This document shows positions 26,187 to 35,245 of a stretch of DNA of 64,000 nt, one piece after another. The stretch's first letter is position 1, and each line of letters starts with the position of its first letter. Location of the stretch: the NCBI GenBank assembly GCA_963734965.1, contig CAVTJK010000003.1:1-64000 (forward strand), read 5' to 3'. The notes under the pieces were generated by a model, which ran no database searches, was not told the DNA's origin, and saw nothing but the letters and a program-made list of their open reading frames with translations. The DNA comes from UBA4742 sp963734965. Lineage in GTDB: Bacteria; Actinomycetota; Acidimicrobiia; Acidimicrobiales; Acidimicrobilacustridaceae. The translations under genes and the position numbers were made by a program.

Positions 26187-27089
26187 TTACGGTTCGAGGC
26201 CCTTGAAGCGGCGCCGCAGCTGATGTCGTTCGGTGGCGGTCACGGGCGGACGACCGCGACGCTTGCGCCAGCGCGCTCGCACCGACCAGCGGGCGCGGTC
26301 CCAGGGCGAGGTCCATTGGCTCGGTCGCGCCGTAGCGTAGGGATAGGGCTCGGACACGGAGGCGCGGAGGTCGGCTTCGGGATCGTCGGCGCCGCGGATG
26401 CGATCGAGCCAGTACTCCTGCTCGTGGCTGGGCCGTTGGCGATAGACGTGGTGGCGGGTGGCGGCTGACAGCTTGATGGCCGAGAGCGTCGAGCCCGAGC
26501 CGATCTCGGTTCGGGTCGAGATGCGGCGCCACAGGTCGGCTTCGGGATCGATGGCTCCGTTCTGACCCGGGGGTCGCCATCCACCGACCGACTCGGCCAG
26601 ATCGCGGCGATGTCCCACCGTGCTCGGTGGGATCCAGGCGCCGGGCTGGTAGGTCCAATCCGCCGGTGGCCACACGACCAGCGGATCGCCGGCGCCGACC
26701 ATCAGCGCCTGGTCGTGCGCCAGACCGGCGCCGCCGTCGAGGGCGGCGACCAGCGACTGCAAGTGGGACGGCAGCCAGAGGTCGTCGTGGCCGAGGTAGG
26801 CGATGAGCTCACCGCCGGCGCACCGGATCCCTTCGTTGTTCGGCCCCCACTGGTGCCCGACGTTGGTCGCCAGGTTGTGCCACTGCACCCGCGGGTCGTC
26901 GATCGCCTCGACCACCGCCGCGCTCTCGTCGGTGCACGCGTCGCCGATGACGAGCAGCTCGAAGTCCGCATAGGTCTGGTCGAGGGCGCTGGCGATGCTG
27001 TAAGGGAGCACGGGCGCCCAGTTGTAGGTGGCCATCACCACGGTGACGCGCGGCAAGGGATCCTCGGGCTGCTCGGGACGGGAACGCAT
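26187..27089 (-). CDS. GT2-family glycosyltransferase
   Basis: A 300-residue GT-A-fold glycosyltransferase. RVTVVMATYNWAPVLPYSI opens the nucleotide-binding domain, then DFELLVIGDACTDESA, GGELIAYLGHDDLWLP (the DxD-like metal/nucleotide-binding site) and a C-terminal acceptor region with QEYWLDRI. It would transfer a sugar from a nucleotide donor to an unknown acceptor. The first ATG (27089) lies directly behind a strong 16-bp hairpin and has no clear ribosome-binding site; a TTG at 27056, after GAGGATCCC, is an alternative start that still keeps RVTVVMATYN. Confidence 0.85.
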   Translation of the reverse strand: MRSRPEQPEDPLPRVTVVMATYNWAPVLPYSIASALDQTYADFELLVIGDACTDESAAVVEAIDDPRVQWHNLATNVGHQWGPNNEGIRCAGGELIAYLGHDDLWLPSHLQSLVAALDGGAGLAHDQALMVGAGDPLVVWPPADWTYQPGAWIPPSTVGHRRDLAESVGGWRPPGQNGAIDPEADLWRRISTRTEIGSGSTLSAIKLSAATRHHVYRQRPSHEQEYWLDRIRGADDPEADLRASVSEPYPYATARPSQWTSPWDRARWSVRARWRKRRGRPPVTATERHQLRRRFKGLEP

Positions 27090-27125
27090 CGATCGGGATC
27101 AGGCCAGCGGGCCTGATCCCGATCG
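27090..27125 (-). terminator. Perfect 16-bp hairpin after the SHOCT gene
   Basis: CGATCGGGATCAGGCC (27090-27105) and its exact complement (27110-27125) flank a 4-nt loop AGCG. It lies 5 bp beyond the stop of the minus-strand SHOCT gene and immediately before the GT2 start. There is no T-tract, but strong GC-rich hairpins often terminate in actinobacteria. It might also control GT2 translation. Confidence 0.6.
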
Positions 27126-27130
27126 GGCGC

Positions 27131-27523
27131 TCAGGCCAGGAGCTTGGCCTTCTGGGCCTCGAACTCGGCGTCGGTGAGGGCGCCCTGGTTCTTGAGCTCG
27201 GACAGCTTGGCGATCTGGTCGGCGGCACTGGCTCCACCGGCGGTCTGTTGCACGTAGTCGCGGAATTGGGCCTCGTTGGCCTGCGCATGGGCGATGGCTC
27301 GCTTCTGCATGCCCGACCCGCGGGCGATCAGGTAGATGAGGATCCCCAGCCACGGCAGGATCACCACGAAGATGGTCCAGAACGCCTTCATCCCGCCGGA
27401 GAGGTCGTCGCTGCGGAAGATGTCACCGAAGATGGTGATCAGCACCCAGAACCAGATGATGAACATGAACAACCAGAGCATCGACCAGAGCACCTGGCCT
27501 GATCCAAAGGTGGACGCAAGCAT
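27131..27523 (-). CDS. PLDc_N-SHOCT small membrane protein, copy 1
   Basis: A 130-residue protein: two hydrophobic helices in the first 75 residues (VLWSMLWLFMFIIWFWVLI and AFWTIFVVILPWLGILIYLI) with a PLDc_N-like arrangement. A charged helical middle follows, and then a C-terminal SHOCT motif (QIAKLSELKNQGALTDAEF, then EAQKAKLLA). SHOCT segments are short dimerisation or membrane-associated modules; function is unknown. It is about 99% identical in DNA to the gene at 40020-40412 (about 4 differences in 393 bp, one changing Ile to Thr: AFWTIF here, AFWIIF there). The start at MLASTFGSG is set by agreement between the copies. Confidence 0.8.
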   Translation of the reverse strand: MLASTFGSGQVLWSMLWLFMFIIWFWVLITIFGDIFRSDDLSGGMKAFWTIFVVILPWLGILIYLIARGSGMQKRAIAHAQANEAQFRDYVQQTAGGASAADQIAKLSELKNQGALTDAEFEAQKAKLLA

Positions 27524-27579
27524 CGAGTTTCCTTCCATAGGTTGTTGTTTCCCAAAGATCATGGCCCGTCAGCGAGGGG

Positions 27580-28110
27580 TCATCGTGCCGTCGAGGGGTC
27601 GGGCCCGGTGGCCACGACATCGCCCTCGGCCGCCCGGATCTTCTGGACCAGCCCGACCAGCAGGTCCAGCTCCTCCTCGGTCGAGACCGACGGTGCCGAA
27701 GAGATCCTCGTTCAGCATCTCGACCGCGCTGGTCGAACAGTCGTCGTCCCTTGGCCGTGATCTCGACCAGGGTGGCCCGGGCATCGGTGGGATGGGCCAC
27801 CCGGCGACTCAGACCCGGCCTTCTCGAGCCGGTCGACGGCGCTGGTCACCGTGGCCGGGGTGATCCACAGACGATGGCCGACCGAGCCGAGCGTCATCGG
27901 GCCGGTCCAGCGCAGCATGCCCAGCACCTGGTAGCGGGCGAAGGTCAGCCCGAGCGGGCGCAGGGTGGCCGCGGCCCGGTTGAGGAAGATCTGCTCGGCC
28001 CGCATGACCGAGACGACCGCGGCCATGCCGGCCGCCGTGTCTCCCCAGCCCTGTTCGATCCAGCGCTCCCGGGACGCTTCGACGGGGTCGTACACCAGCG
28101 GGCGAGGCAT
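27580..28110 (-). CDS. MarR-family regulator, frameshifted
   Basis: A winged-helix regulator starting MPRPLVYDPVEASRERW. The helix-turn-helix core is intact: RPLGLTFARYQVLGML, then GPMTLGSVGHRLWITPATVTS and AVDRLEKAG. After that come at least three shifts (near 27,815, 27,740 and 27,690); the wing and C-terminal dimerisation helix continue as AHPTDARATLVEITAKGRRLF and end LLVGLVQKIRAAEGDVVATG before the stop at 27580. Length when corrected is about 176 residues, normal for MarR. It lies 65 bp after the CoA-transferase gene on the same strand and may regulate the degradation operon upstream. Confidence 0.75.
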
Positions 28111-28175
28111 CCGGGGGAGCCTACCTTTCGCCGCGCGGTCACCGTTGCGGTCCGAGCTCCCGTTCCCGGGCACCG

Positions 28176-30620
28176 TCACGAGCGGGGCCGGGCCGCGTCG
28201 GGCACCCGGCCGATGACCCCGCGCTCGGCCAGCCCGGCCCGGGCCTCGTCGTCGAGCCCGAGCACGTCGAGCACCTCGTCGGTGTGCTCGCCCAGCAGCG
28301 GGGCCGGGCCGCGGTGGATACCGCGTCGGGCCCCGCGAGAACCGGAACGGCAGCGTGCTGTGCCGGGCCGAGCCCGACGACCTGGCGGTCGACGTCCTCG
28401 AAGAAGCCCCGGAACTGCGAGCTGGGGCAGCGCCGGCTGTTCGTGGGGCTGCATCACCTGGCCCACCGGGACGCCGGCGCGGCCACAGGCAGTCGACGAT
28501 CTCGTCGGCGCTGCGGGTCGGCGCACCAGCGGCCAGGTGCTCGTCGATGGCGTCGTGGTGGGCTCGGCGCCCGGCTGCGGTGGCCAGGGCCGGGTCGATC
28601 GCCCACGCGGGCCGACCGAGCGCCTCGACCGAGGCCTGCCACTGCTCGTCGGTGGCGACGGCGATCGCCACCCAGGTGTCGCGGCCGCCGTGCGTCGTCG
28701 GTGTCGGCGGTCAGGTACAGGTTCTGCGGGGCGGCGGTCGGTCCCCGGTTGCCGTCCCGCCCGAGCAGCGCGCCGTAGGCCGAGTGCTCGACGACCTGCT
28801 CGGCGGCCACGTTGAGCGCGGCGTCCACCATCGACGCCTCGACCACGACGCCCTCACCGGTGCGGCGGCGGTGCTCCAGGGCCGAGGAGCAGTCCGCACA
28901 GCGCGTGGCGTGCCGGCGTTCGAGTCGCCCACGCAGTAGGGCGAGATCGGGCGTGGCGTCGGGGTAGCCCGGTCATCCAGGTCAGTCCGGCCGCGTCCTC
29001 GATGACGAAGGCGAAGGCCGGGTCGTCGCGCCACGGGCCGTCGAGGCCGAAGCCGGGCATGCGGACCACGATGACGTCGGGCCGGATGGCCCGGACGGCC
29101 TCGATGTCGAAGCCCGAGCTGCTCGAGCACCCGGGGCGTGTTGTTCTCGACGATGACGTCGCAGGTCGCGATCAGCCGGCGCAGCAGCGTCGCGGCCCTC
29201 GCTCGGTGGCGAGGTCGAGGGTCACGCCCTTCTTGTTGGTGTTGAGCCCGCAGAAGATCCCGGAGCGCTCCCACCAGTTCGGCTCCGAGAAGCGCAGGCC
29301 GGACGAGCAGGCGCGTGCCGTCGGGCCGGGCCGTCGACTCGATGTGGAGGACCTCGGCGCCCAGCATGGCCAGCACGTGGGTGCACAGCGGGCCCGGCCC
29401 AGAACGAGGTGAGATCGAGCACCCGCAGGCCGTGCGTACGGCAGCTGCCGCGGTCGCACCGTCGGCGCCGGGTCGGTCGGGCTGACGTCGGCTCGGCCCG
29501 GCGGAGCGTGTCGTCGTGCTCGCCCAGCGACGGCGCCGGCTCGGCCGGGCGGAGCAGGGGCGGGTCGAACCGGTACGGCCGGTCGGGCTCGACGAAGTCA
29601 CCGCGGGGGTTCGTCGACGATCGAGCCGACGGGCCACGAAGTGGTCGGTCGCGGGGATCGTCGCTCCGGTGCCGATCGGGCGCGTGCGGGATGCGGAAGT
29701 CGGCGGTCGAGCTCGAGGATCTCGGCCGTCGTGTGCTCGGCCATCCACGCCGCGATGTCGCGGCTGCAGGTGGGTCCGGTTGGCGAAGAGCGAGCGGTCC
29801 TCCATCCACTCGGGGTGGTCGACCATCACGCAGAAGTCGAGCCACTGCTGGCCGGTCCCGACGCCGAGGCCGACGAGCCCGTCGCTGGTGGTCTCCACCC
29901 CGGGCGTGACGATGGATGCGCCCGCTCCGGAACGGCCGGCCCACCATGTCGAAGTAGGTCACCGGGTAGTAGGTGAGGCACATGGCCAGGGTCTCGAGCA
30001 TCGACACGTCGACGAGCTCGCCCGGTCCCGTCGAGCCGGGCACCGCGCCCGCGACGCCAGCGTGGCGATGGCCGCCTGCGCCCCGGTGAGCCACTCGCCG
30101 ATCTGGCCGCCGACGAACACCGGGGCCCGGTCCGGCGCGCCGCGGCCGAGGCCGACGATCCCGCCCGACCAGGCCTGCAGCGTGAACTCGGTGGCGGCAC
30201 GGTCCGCACCACGGGCCCTCCAGGCCGAACGGCGTGATGGTGGTGACGGTCAGGTGGGGGGCGACGGCGTCGGATGCGCCGGCGGGGGCAGCGCCGGGCG
30301 ACTCGGCCAGGCGCGATCCCCTCGACCACACCACCGCGTCGGCCCGGTCCAGCAGCGCGCGCACGCGTTCGAGGTCGTCGTCATCGTCCGGGTCGGCGAT
30401 CAGGCTCTGCTTCGACGACGACAGGAAGGTGAAGAGCGCGCCGTCGGCGCCGTCGGGGATCTCGGTCCCGGAGGCCGACCAGCGCCGCAGCGGATCACCC
30501 TCGGGCGGCTCGACCTTGACGACCTCGGCGCCGCCGTCGGCGAGGAGCTTCGTGCCGTAGGCGCCGGCGATGCCCGGTCGAGAGGTCGACGACGACGTAG
30601 CCGGACAGCGGCGCGGTCAT
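28176..30620 (-). CDS. Tandem CaiB/BaiF family III CoA transferase, heavily frameshifted
   Basis: Joining frames gives about 800 residues holding two CaiB/BaiF domains in one chain. Domain 1 starts MTAPLSGYVVVDLSTG (after removing one G near 30,573) and includes TVTTITPFGLEGPWCG and PGELVDVSMLETLAMCLTYY. Domain 2 begins near 29,440 with HGLRVLDLTSFWAGPL and contains LAMLGAEVLHIES, LNTNKKGVTLDLATERG, VVRMPGFGLDGPWRDDPAF and EASMVDAALNVAAEQVVEH, ending LGLDDEARAGLAERGVIG. Shifts occur every 100-200 bp. These enzymes move CoA between carboxylic acids; tandem-fused forms are known in bacterial carnitine- and ring-acid-type catabolism. It follows the enoyl-CoA hydratase by 13 bp in an operon. Confidence 0.75.
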
Positions 30621-30633
30621 CGCGCGGGTCGAC

Positions 30634-31589
30634 CTACTCGGCCGCCTCCCGCCCCTTCTTGCTGAGCCGCCACTCCGGGCGGGAACCGGCTGTCGAAGTC
30701 CTTCACCGCCTTGCGTCAGGCCCTGGTCGATGGCCTCGTCGGTGCCCAGCTCGGACTGCGTCCGCCGGCCGTAGCCGGCCAGCGACTCGAGGATGCCGCT
30801 GATCAGGCTGCCCATGTACTCGCCCTGGAACTGCTTCATGATCTCGAAGAACGTCTTCTGCATGAACACGACGTCGGTCGAGCGGTTCTGGGCGCAGGCC
30901 AGGGCGTACTTCTGGACCTCGGCCTCGAGCTGGTCGCGAGGCACGACGCTGTTCACGAAGCCGATCTCGGCCATCTCGGCCGCGGTGAACGGCCGACCGG
31001 TGAAGACCATCTCCTGGAACTTGCGCGATGCCCATGCGACATGGCCCACCACCACATCCGGGGGGCGGCGCCGGCGTAGCGGAAGGCGGCGTGACCGAAC
31101 AGGGCGTCGTCGGACGCGACCACGAGGTCGGCGTCGCCGGCCTGGTAGAAGTGCCAGCCGTAGCAGTAGCCCTTGGCCTCGACGATGCTGATCTTCTTGA
31201 ACTCCTGGAGGGTCCGACAGCCGCCGCGGGGGTCGGTGAACCACTGGGTGGCGGTGGCCCCGTGGCGGAAGTTGCGCCTCGGCGGGTAGGTGACGTCGGC
31301 GTCCTCGAGCCGCACCTCGCGCAGCAGGCCGTCGTCGGAGCGCACCGCCTCCATGAACTCGGGCAGGTCCTGGCCGCGTGCCGAAGTCGTCGCCGGCGCC
31401 CCGGATCACGAGGACCTTCACGTCGTCGTCGATGTTGGCCTGGTGGAGCAGATCGGCGTAGCGGAGCCGCATCCCGATCGTGGGCGCGTTGAGGTCGATC
31501 GGGCCGGTTCAGCGTGAGCGTCGCGATCTTGGTGGCCGGGTCCTTCTCGTAGAGGATCCAGTCGGCTTCGGGGTCGGCTCGTCGGTCAC
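30634..31589 (-). CDS. Enoyl-CoA hydratase/isomerase family protein, frameshifted
   Basis: Starts at GTG 31589 and reads DWILYEKDPATKIATLTLNRP after one shift, the opening of the crotonase fold. Further segments are NIDDDVKVLVIRGAGDDF, FKKISIVEAKGYCYGWHFYQ, AGDADLVVASDDALFGHAAF (the oxyanion-hole region), EMVFTGRPFTAAEMAEIGFVN and a C-terminal RLSKKGREAAE. About 315 residues after correcting roughly five indels. The usual YCYGGG of the family reads YCYGWH, and the FYQAGDAD segment is distinctive. It should act on an unsaturated or cyclic CoA thioester in the pathway encoded by neighbouring genes, possibly the product activated by the CoA transferase 13 bp downstream. Confidence 0.75.
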
Positions 31590-31605
31590 GTCGGCAGCTC
31601 CTGGT

Positions 31606-32744
31606 TCACGGTCGGTTCCAGAACGGACTCGACGTCAGCACCTCGGGTCCGTCGGAGGTGATGAGGACCGCCTCGTGCGTCGACGACCGAGCCGACGGTG
31701 TCGTCGAAGACGCAACCGGTGACGACCAGGACGACGCCGGGGTCCAGGGTCTCCGGCGGCCGCCGTGCGGGGCAGGTCGCGCACGATCACCGGATCGTCG
31801 AAGCCGAGGCCGAGGCCCCGGGCCACCGGCATCACCGGCAGCGGCTCACCGGCCGCCCGGTAGGCGTCGAGGAGGCCGGCGCCGACGGCGCCGGGCCGGC
31901 AGGCGTCGAGCAGCCGCGGCCACAGCTCGTCGTAGCGGCGGTAGAGGGCTCTCGACGGCGCGGGCGGGCGCCGTCGAGGCCGACGGGCCAGGTCCGACCC
32001 ACCTCGCCGGCGTAGCCGTCGGCCACGACGCCGGCGTCGAAGGAGACGAGGTCGCCGGCCTGCGATCGCGGTCGCCGCCCGGGTCGCGACGAGCCCGCCG
32101 GCCGAGGTGATGCGGACGACGTCCTGGGTCGCCGGCGTGGTGACACCGCTGCGAGGCCATGGCGTCCATGAACACGCCGGTCAGGTCGCGCTCGCTCACG
32201 CCGGGCCGCAGCTCGGCCACGGCGGCGGCCATGGCCGACTCGGCCACCCCGATGGCGGAGCGGATGGCGTCGACCTCCTCGGCGGTCTTGATGCGCCGGG
32301 CCGATCGCAGCGCGCCGGCTGCCGTCGACGATCTCCGCGTCGGGGAAGGCCATCGGCAGCAGCTGGGCGAACAGCGGCGACATGGCGTCGGTGCCGACCC
32401 GGCGAGGCGCGGCGTCGGCGGCGATGCCCTTGAGCAGGGCGACGAAGTTCATCGGGTTCCACGTGATCCCGAAGAGGTGGTCGTGGGGGATCTCGTCGGG
32501 AACGCCCTCGTCCCAGGTGCTCAGCAGGTAGACCTCGCCGGGTCTCCCGCACGACCACGCAGCCGGGACCGAACGGTCGGGTGCCGGCGTTCCACAGGAT
32601 CGGCACGCCCGGAGGCGTAGCGGATGTTGGCCACCCGACCGAGGACGAGCACGTCGAGGTCGTGGGCCTCCATGGCCGTCGAACAGCCGTGCCCGACGCC
32701 CTTCGCGGAGCTCGAGGCGGTCCGGGATCGGTCTCAGTCGCCAT
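31606..32744 (-). CDS. M24-fold protein 1, metal ligands altered, frameshifted
   Basis: Pita-bread (creatinase/prolidase) protein starting MATETDPGP. The N-terminal domain includes GVPILWNAGTRPFGPG, EVYLLSTWDEGVPDEIPHDH and TWNPMNFVALLKG, then the catalytic domain with SARRIKTAEEVDAIRSAI, VAELRPGVSERDLTGVFM and SFDAGVVADGYAGEVGRTWP. Only the first of the two Asp ligands is normal; the second position is Glu (GEVGRT where peptidases have DFGRT). The catalytic His site reads VARGLGLGFDDP, with Arg for His. Those codons differ by more than an indel, so this member is probably not a canonical metallopeptidase. Its ATG is inside the end of M24 protein 2 (11-bp overlap). About five shifts break it. 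Confidence 0.7.
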
Positions 32745-33981
32745 ACGGGTCGTAGGGGTAGTCGGTGAGGTTCACGCTGCCCTCGTCGGTGATGACGAAC
32801 ACGTTCTCGGACCGGTAGCCGCTGTGGCCCTCGTCCCACACGATCGGTTCGATCGACCAGCACCGTGCCGGCCGGCGAGCACCAGCCGCCGGTCGTAGCC
32901 GTCACCCAGGTCGGTGCCGACGTAGGGCGCCTCGGCGCTGTCGAGACCGAGCCCGTGGCCGAGGTAGAAGTGCGCCATCCACGGCCGCTCGCCCGCCGCA
33001 CACCTCCATGGCCGCCGCGGTCAGGATCCGAGGCGGGGACGCCGGCCCTCATGACCGACAGGACGGCGTCGTTGATCTCGCGACCACCGGGCGTGCTGGG
33101 CCTGCTGGCGGGCGGTCGGGTCCTGGCCGACCACCCACGTGCGACCGAAGTCGGAGTGGAAGCCCCGGTACATGATGCCGGTGTCGACCCACAGGACGTC
33201 ACCGGCGGCCAGGGTGCGCTCGGTGCTCAGCAGCGGACAGGCGATGTCGCCGTGCACGGTCCAGGGCAGGTCGGCCTGGCGATCGGGCATCACCTGCCAG
33301 ATCGGGTCGAGCACGTTGGCCTCGGCGCCGAGCTCGAACACCCGGTGCAGGAAGGTGGCGGTGAGATCGGTCTGGCGGGCGCCGGGCACCAGTCCGGACC
33401 TGGACGTCGACCATGGCCTGCTCGGTGATCCACAGCGCGTGGCGGAGGCAGGCCAGCTCGTCGGGCGTCTTGACCAGGCGGGCCGTGCTCATGACCTCGC
33501 TGGCCGCCCGCGGCGGCCAGTCGGCGAGCAGGAGGTCGCGGTCGCGGTGCATCGCCCCGGTCACCTCGTCGACCGCCACGACGGCGCCGTCGGCCACGCA
33601 GGTCGGCGCAGCGATCGCGGCGAAGGCCTCGACGCCCTCGTCGACGTCGAGGTAGGTCGGACCGTGCAGGTGGTCGTCGTCGAGGTCGAGCTCCTCGGCC
33701 GCGTCGGCCAGGAACGGCGTGAACAGGTGGGGCGTCGTCGTCGTCGACCAGGACGACGGCGACCGGGCGCTCGACGTTGCCGCGACCGGCGTCGCTGAGC
33801 GGCCAGCTGGCTCCGGTGGCGTAGGAGACGTTGGCGTTGGCCAGCAGGACCAGCGCGTCGATGCCCTTGTCGGCCATCAGCTCGACGCAGCCGGGCGCCA
33901 CGGTCGCGGCGCATCCGCGCCAGATCGGGCTGCGCCGGCAGGTCGAGCCCGCCCGGCGCCGAGGTGAGCAGGTCGCGTCAT
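32734..33981 (-). CDS. M24-fold peptidase/creatinase-like protein 2, frameshifted
   Basis: Starts ATG 33979-33981, overlapping the stop of the amidohydrolase gene. N-terminal segments are DLLTSAPGGLDLPAQPDLAR and ALVLLANANVSYATGASWPL. The catalytic domain has VKTPDELACLRHALWITEQA, VDTGIMYRGFHSDFGRTWVV (both Asp ligands present) and HFYLGHGLGLDSAEAPYVG (catalytic His present), ending with FVITDEGSVNLTDYPYDP. About 410 residues after correcting several indels. Family members cleave Xaa-Pro bonds or hydrolyse small C-N bonds such as creatine; given the catabolic neighbours a small-molecule C-N hydrolase is plausible but unproven. The pair with M24 protein 1 suggests a hetero-oligomer. Confidence 0.75.
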
Positions 33982-35161
33982 CAGCGCTCGAGGCCGAGGA
34001 AGTTCGTCACGTTCGTGCTGACGATCTTGACCGCGTCCTCGGGGCCGACCGCTTCGACCACGCTGGCCAGCGACCGTTCCGAGTAGCCGAACGTGCTCTC
34101 GTTGTGCGGGATAGTCCGACGACCACATCACCCGGTCGACACCGATCCGGTCGATCATCTCGAGCCCGAGCGGGTCGACCATGAACGAGGCGTACATGTG
34201 GTGTGCGCCAGTAGTGCTCGACGTCGTGGTCGATCGCGTGGTCGGCCATGTGCTGGAGCGACGCATAGAGGTGCTCGGCGTCCTGGAGGGCGGCCGGGAC
34301 CCAGTTGATGCCACCCTCGAACCAGCCGACCTGCAGGCCCGGGTGGCGGTCGAGGATGCCGCCGAACACGTAGCGACCGAACATCTCGCGGAACGGCGCC
34401 ACGTTGTGCACCATCCCGACCAGGACCCCGTTGTCCCGGCACGGCGAGGCCAGCGGTGCCTCGCCGATGTGGTGGGCCACCGGGAGGCCGCTCTCCTCGA
34501 TGGCCTCCCACACGGGGTACATGGCCGGCGAGTTGTAGTCGATGGGCTTGCCGTCGTCGCCGGCGCCCGGCTTCGAGCGGCAGCCAGAACGTCGTGAGGC
34601 CGAGCTCCTTCAGCTCGGCCAGCGTCCGGCGGCATCCGTCGCCGTCCCACCAGTTGATCATCCCGACGCCGTAGAAGCGGCCGTTGGACTGCTCCTGGAG
34701 CTCGGCGATGTGCTGGTTGTAGATCCGGAAGCAGAGCTCGCGGACTTCCTTGTCCGGCCAGCCCATGAGACCGAGCAGCGCGTTGGGGAAGGCGAGCTCG
34801 CGGTGGACGCCGTCCGACTCGAGCGTCGCGGCCGGCGGGCCTCGGCGTCGTTGGTGGCCGACCCGGCCAGCGGGTCGTACTGCATGAGCACGGCGGTGAA
34901 CTCCCGGCGGCAGGAAGGTCTTGCCGCCGATGGCCAGGTTCCAGGCGCCGTCCTCGTAGACGACTCGAGGGGCCTGCTCCTTCATGCCGGCCGGGAACCG
35001 CTCGTAGAAGATGTCCTCGGACAGCGAGATGTGGTCGTCGGCCGAGAACACCTCGGTCCCGGGCGGCAGGCCCGACCGACCCCGATGCGTGGCCCTGTCG
35101 ATCCTTCGGCGGGGCGAAGCCCTCCGGGGGATAGGTGAGCGTGCCTGGTGCGAGCCGTCAT
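33981..35161 (-). CDS. Amidohydrolase family 2 (ACMSD-like) protein, frameshifted
   Basis: First gene of the minus-strand operon. ATG 35161 leads, with one or two shifts, through GTLTYPPEGFAPP to EVFSADDHISLSEDIFYERF, whose Asp-x-His supplies metal ligands. Then come ELAFPNALLGLMGWPDKEV, GVGMINWWDGDGCRRTLAEL, SGLPVAHHIGEAPLASPC, and IDRIGVDRVMWSSDYPHNES with the terminal metal-site Asp, ending NVTNFLGLER. About 390 residues. Amidohydrolase-2 enzymes hydrolyse or decarboxylate aromatic and ring-derived acids using one zinc. Its stop overlaps the next ATG (TGATG), so translation of M24 protein 2 is coupled. Confidence 0.75.
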
Positions 35162-35195
35162 CGGATGTCCGTCCCCCGGTTCTCGTGGTCGTACC

Positions 35196-35225
35196 TATTT
35201 ACTTTGATATCGTAGCATTTGTCAA
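35196..35225 (-). promoter_or_regulatory. Putative promoter of the degradation operon
   Basis: Reading the minus strand, TTGACA (35220-35225) is followed after 18 bp by TAAATA (35196-35201), close to a housekeeping-sigma promoter and about 35 bp before the amidohydrolase ATG. The patch is conspicuously AT-rich for this genome and contains a GATATC palindrome, which may bind a regulator. The divergent flavoprotein gene begins 20 bp away on the other side. Confidence 0.5.
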
Positions 35226-35245
35226 CGTGACCAGGGGGGCGTGAC

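Noticed and set aside
28176..35161. True pseudogene array from natural decay
   Set aside because: Breaks are single-base, share CCGG-type contexts and leave catalytic motifs and overlapping start/stop signals intact, which fits consensus error better; not fully excluded.
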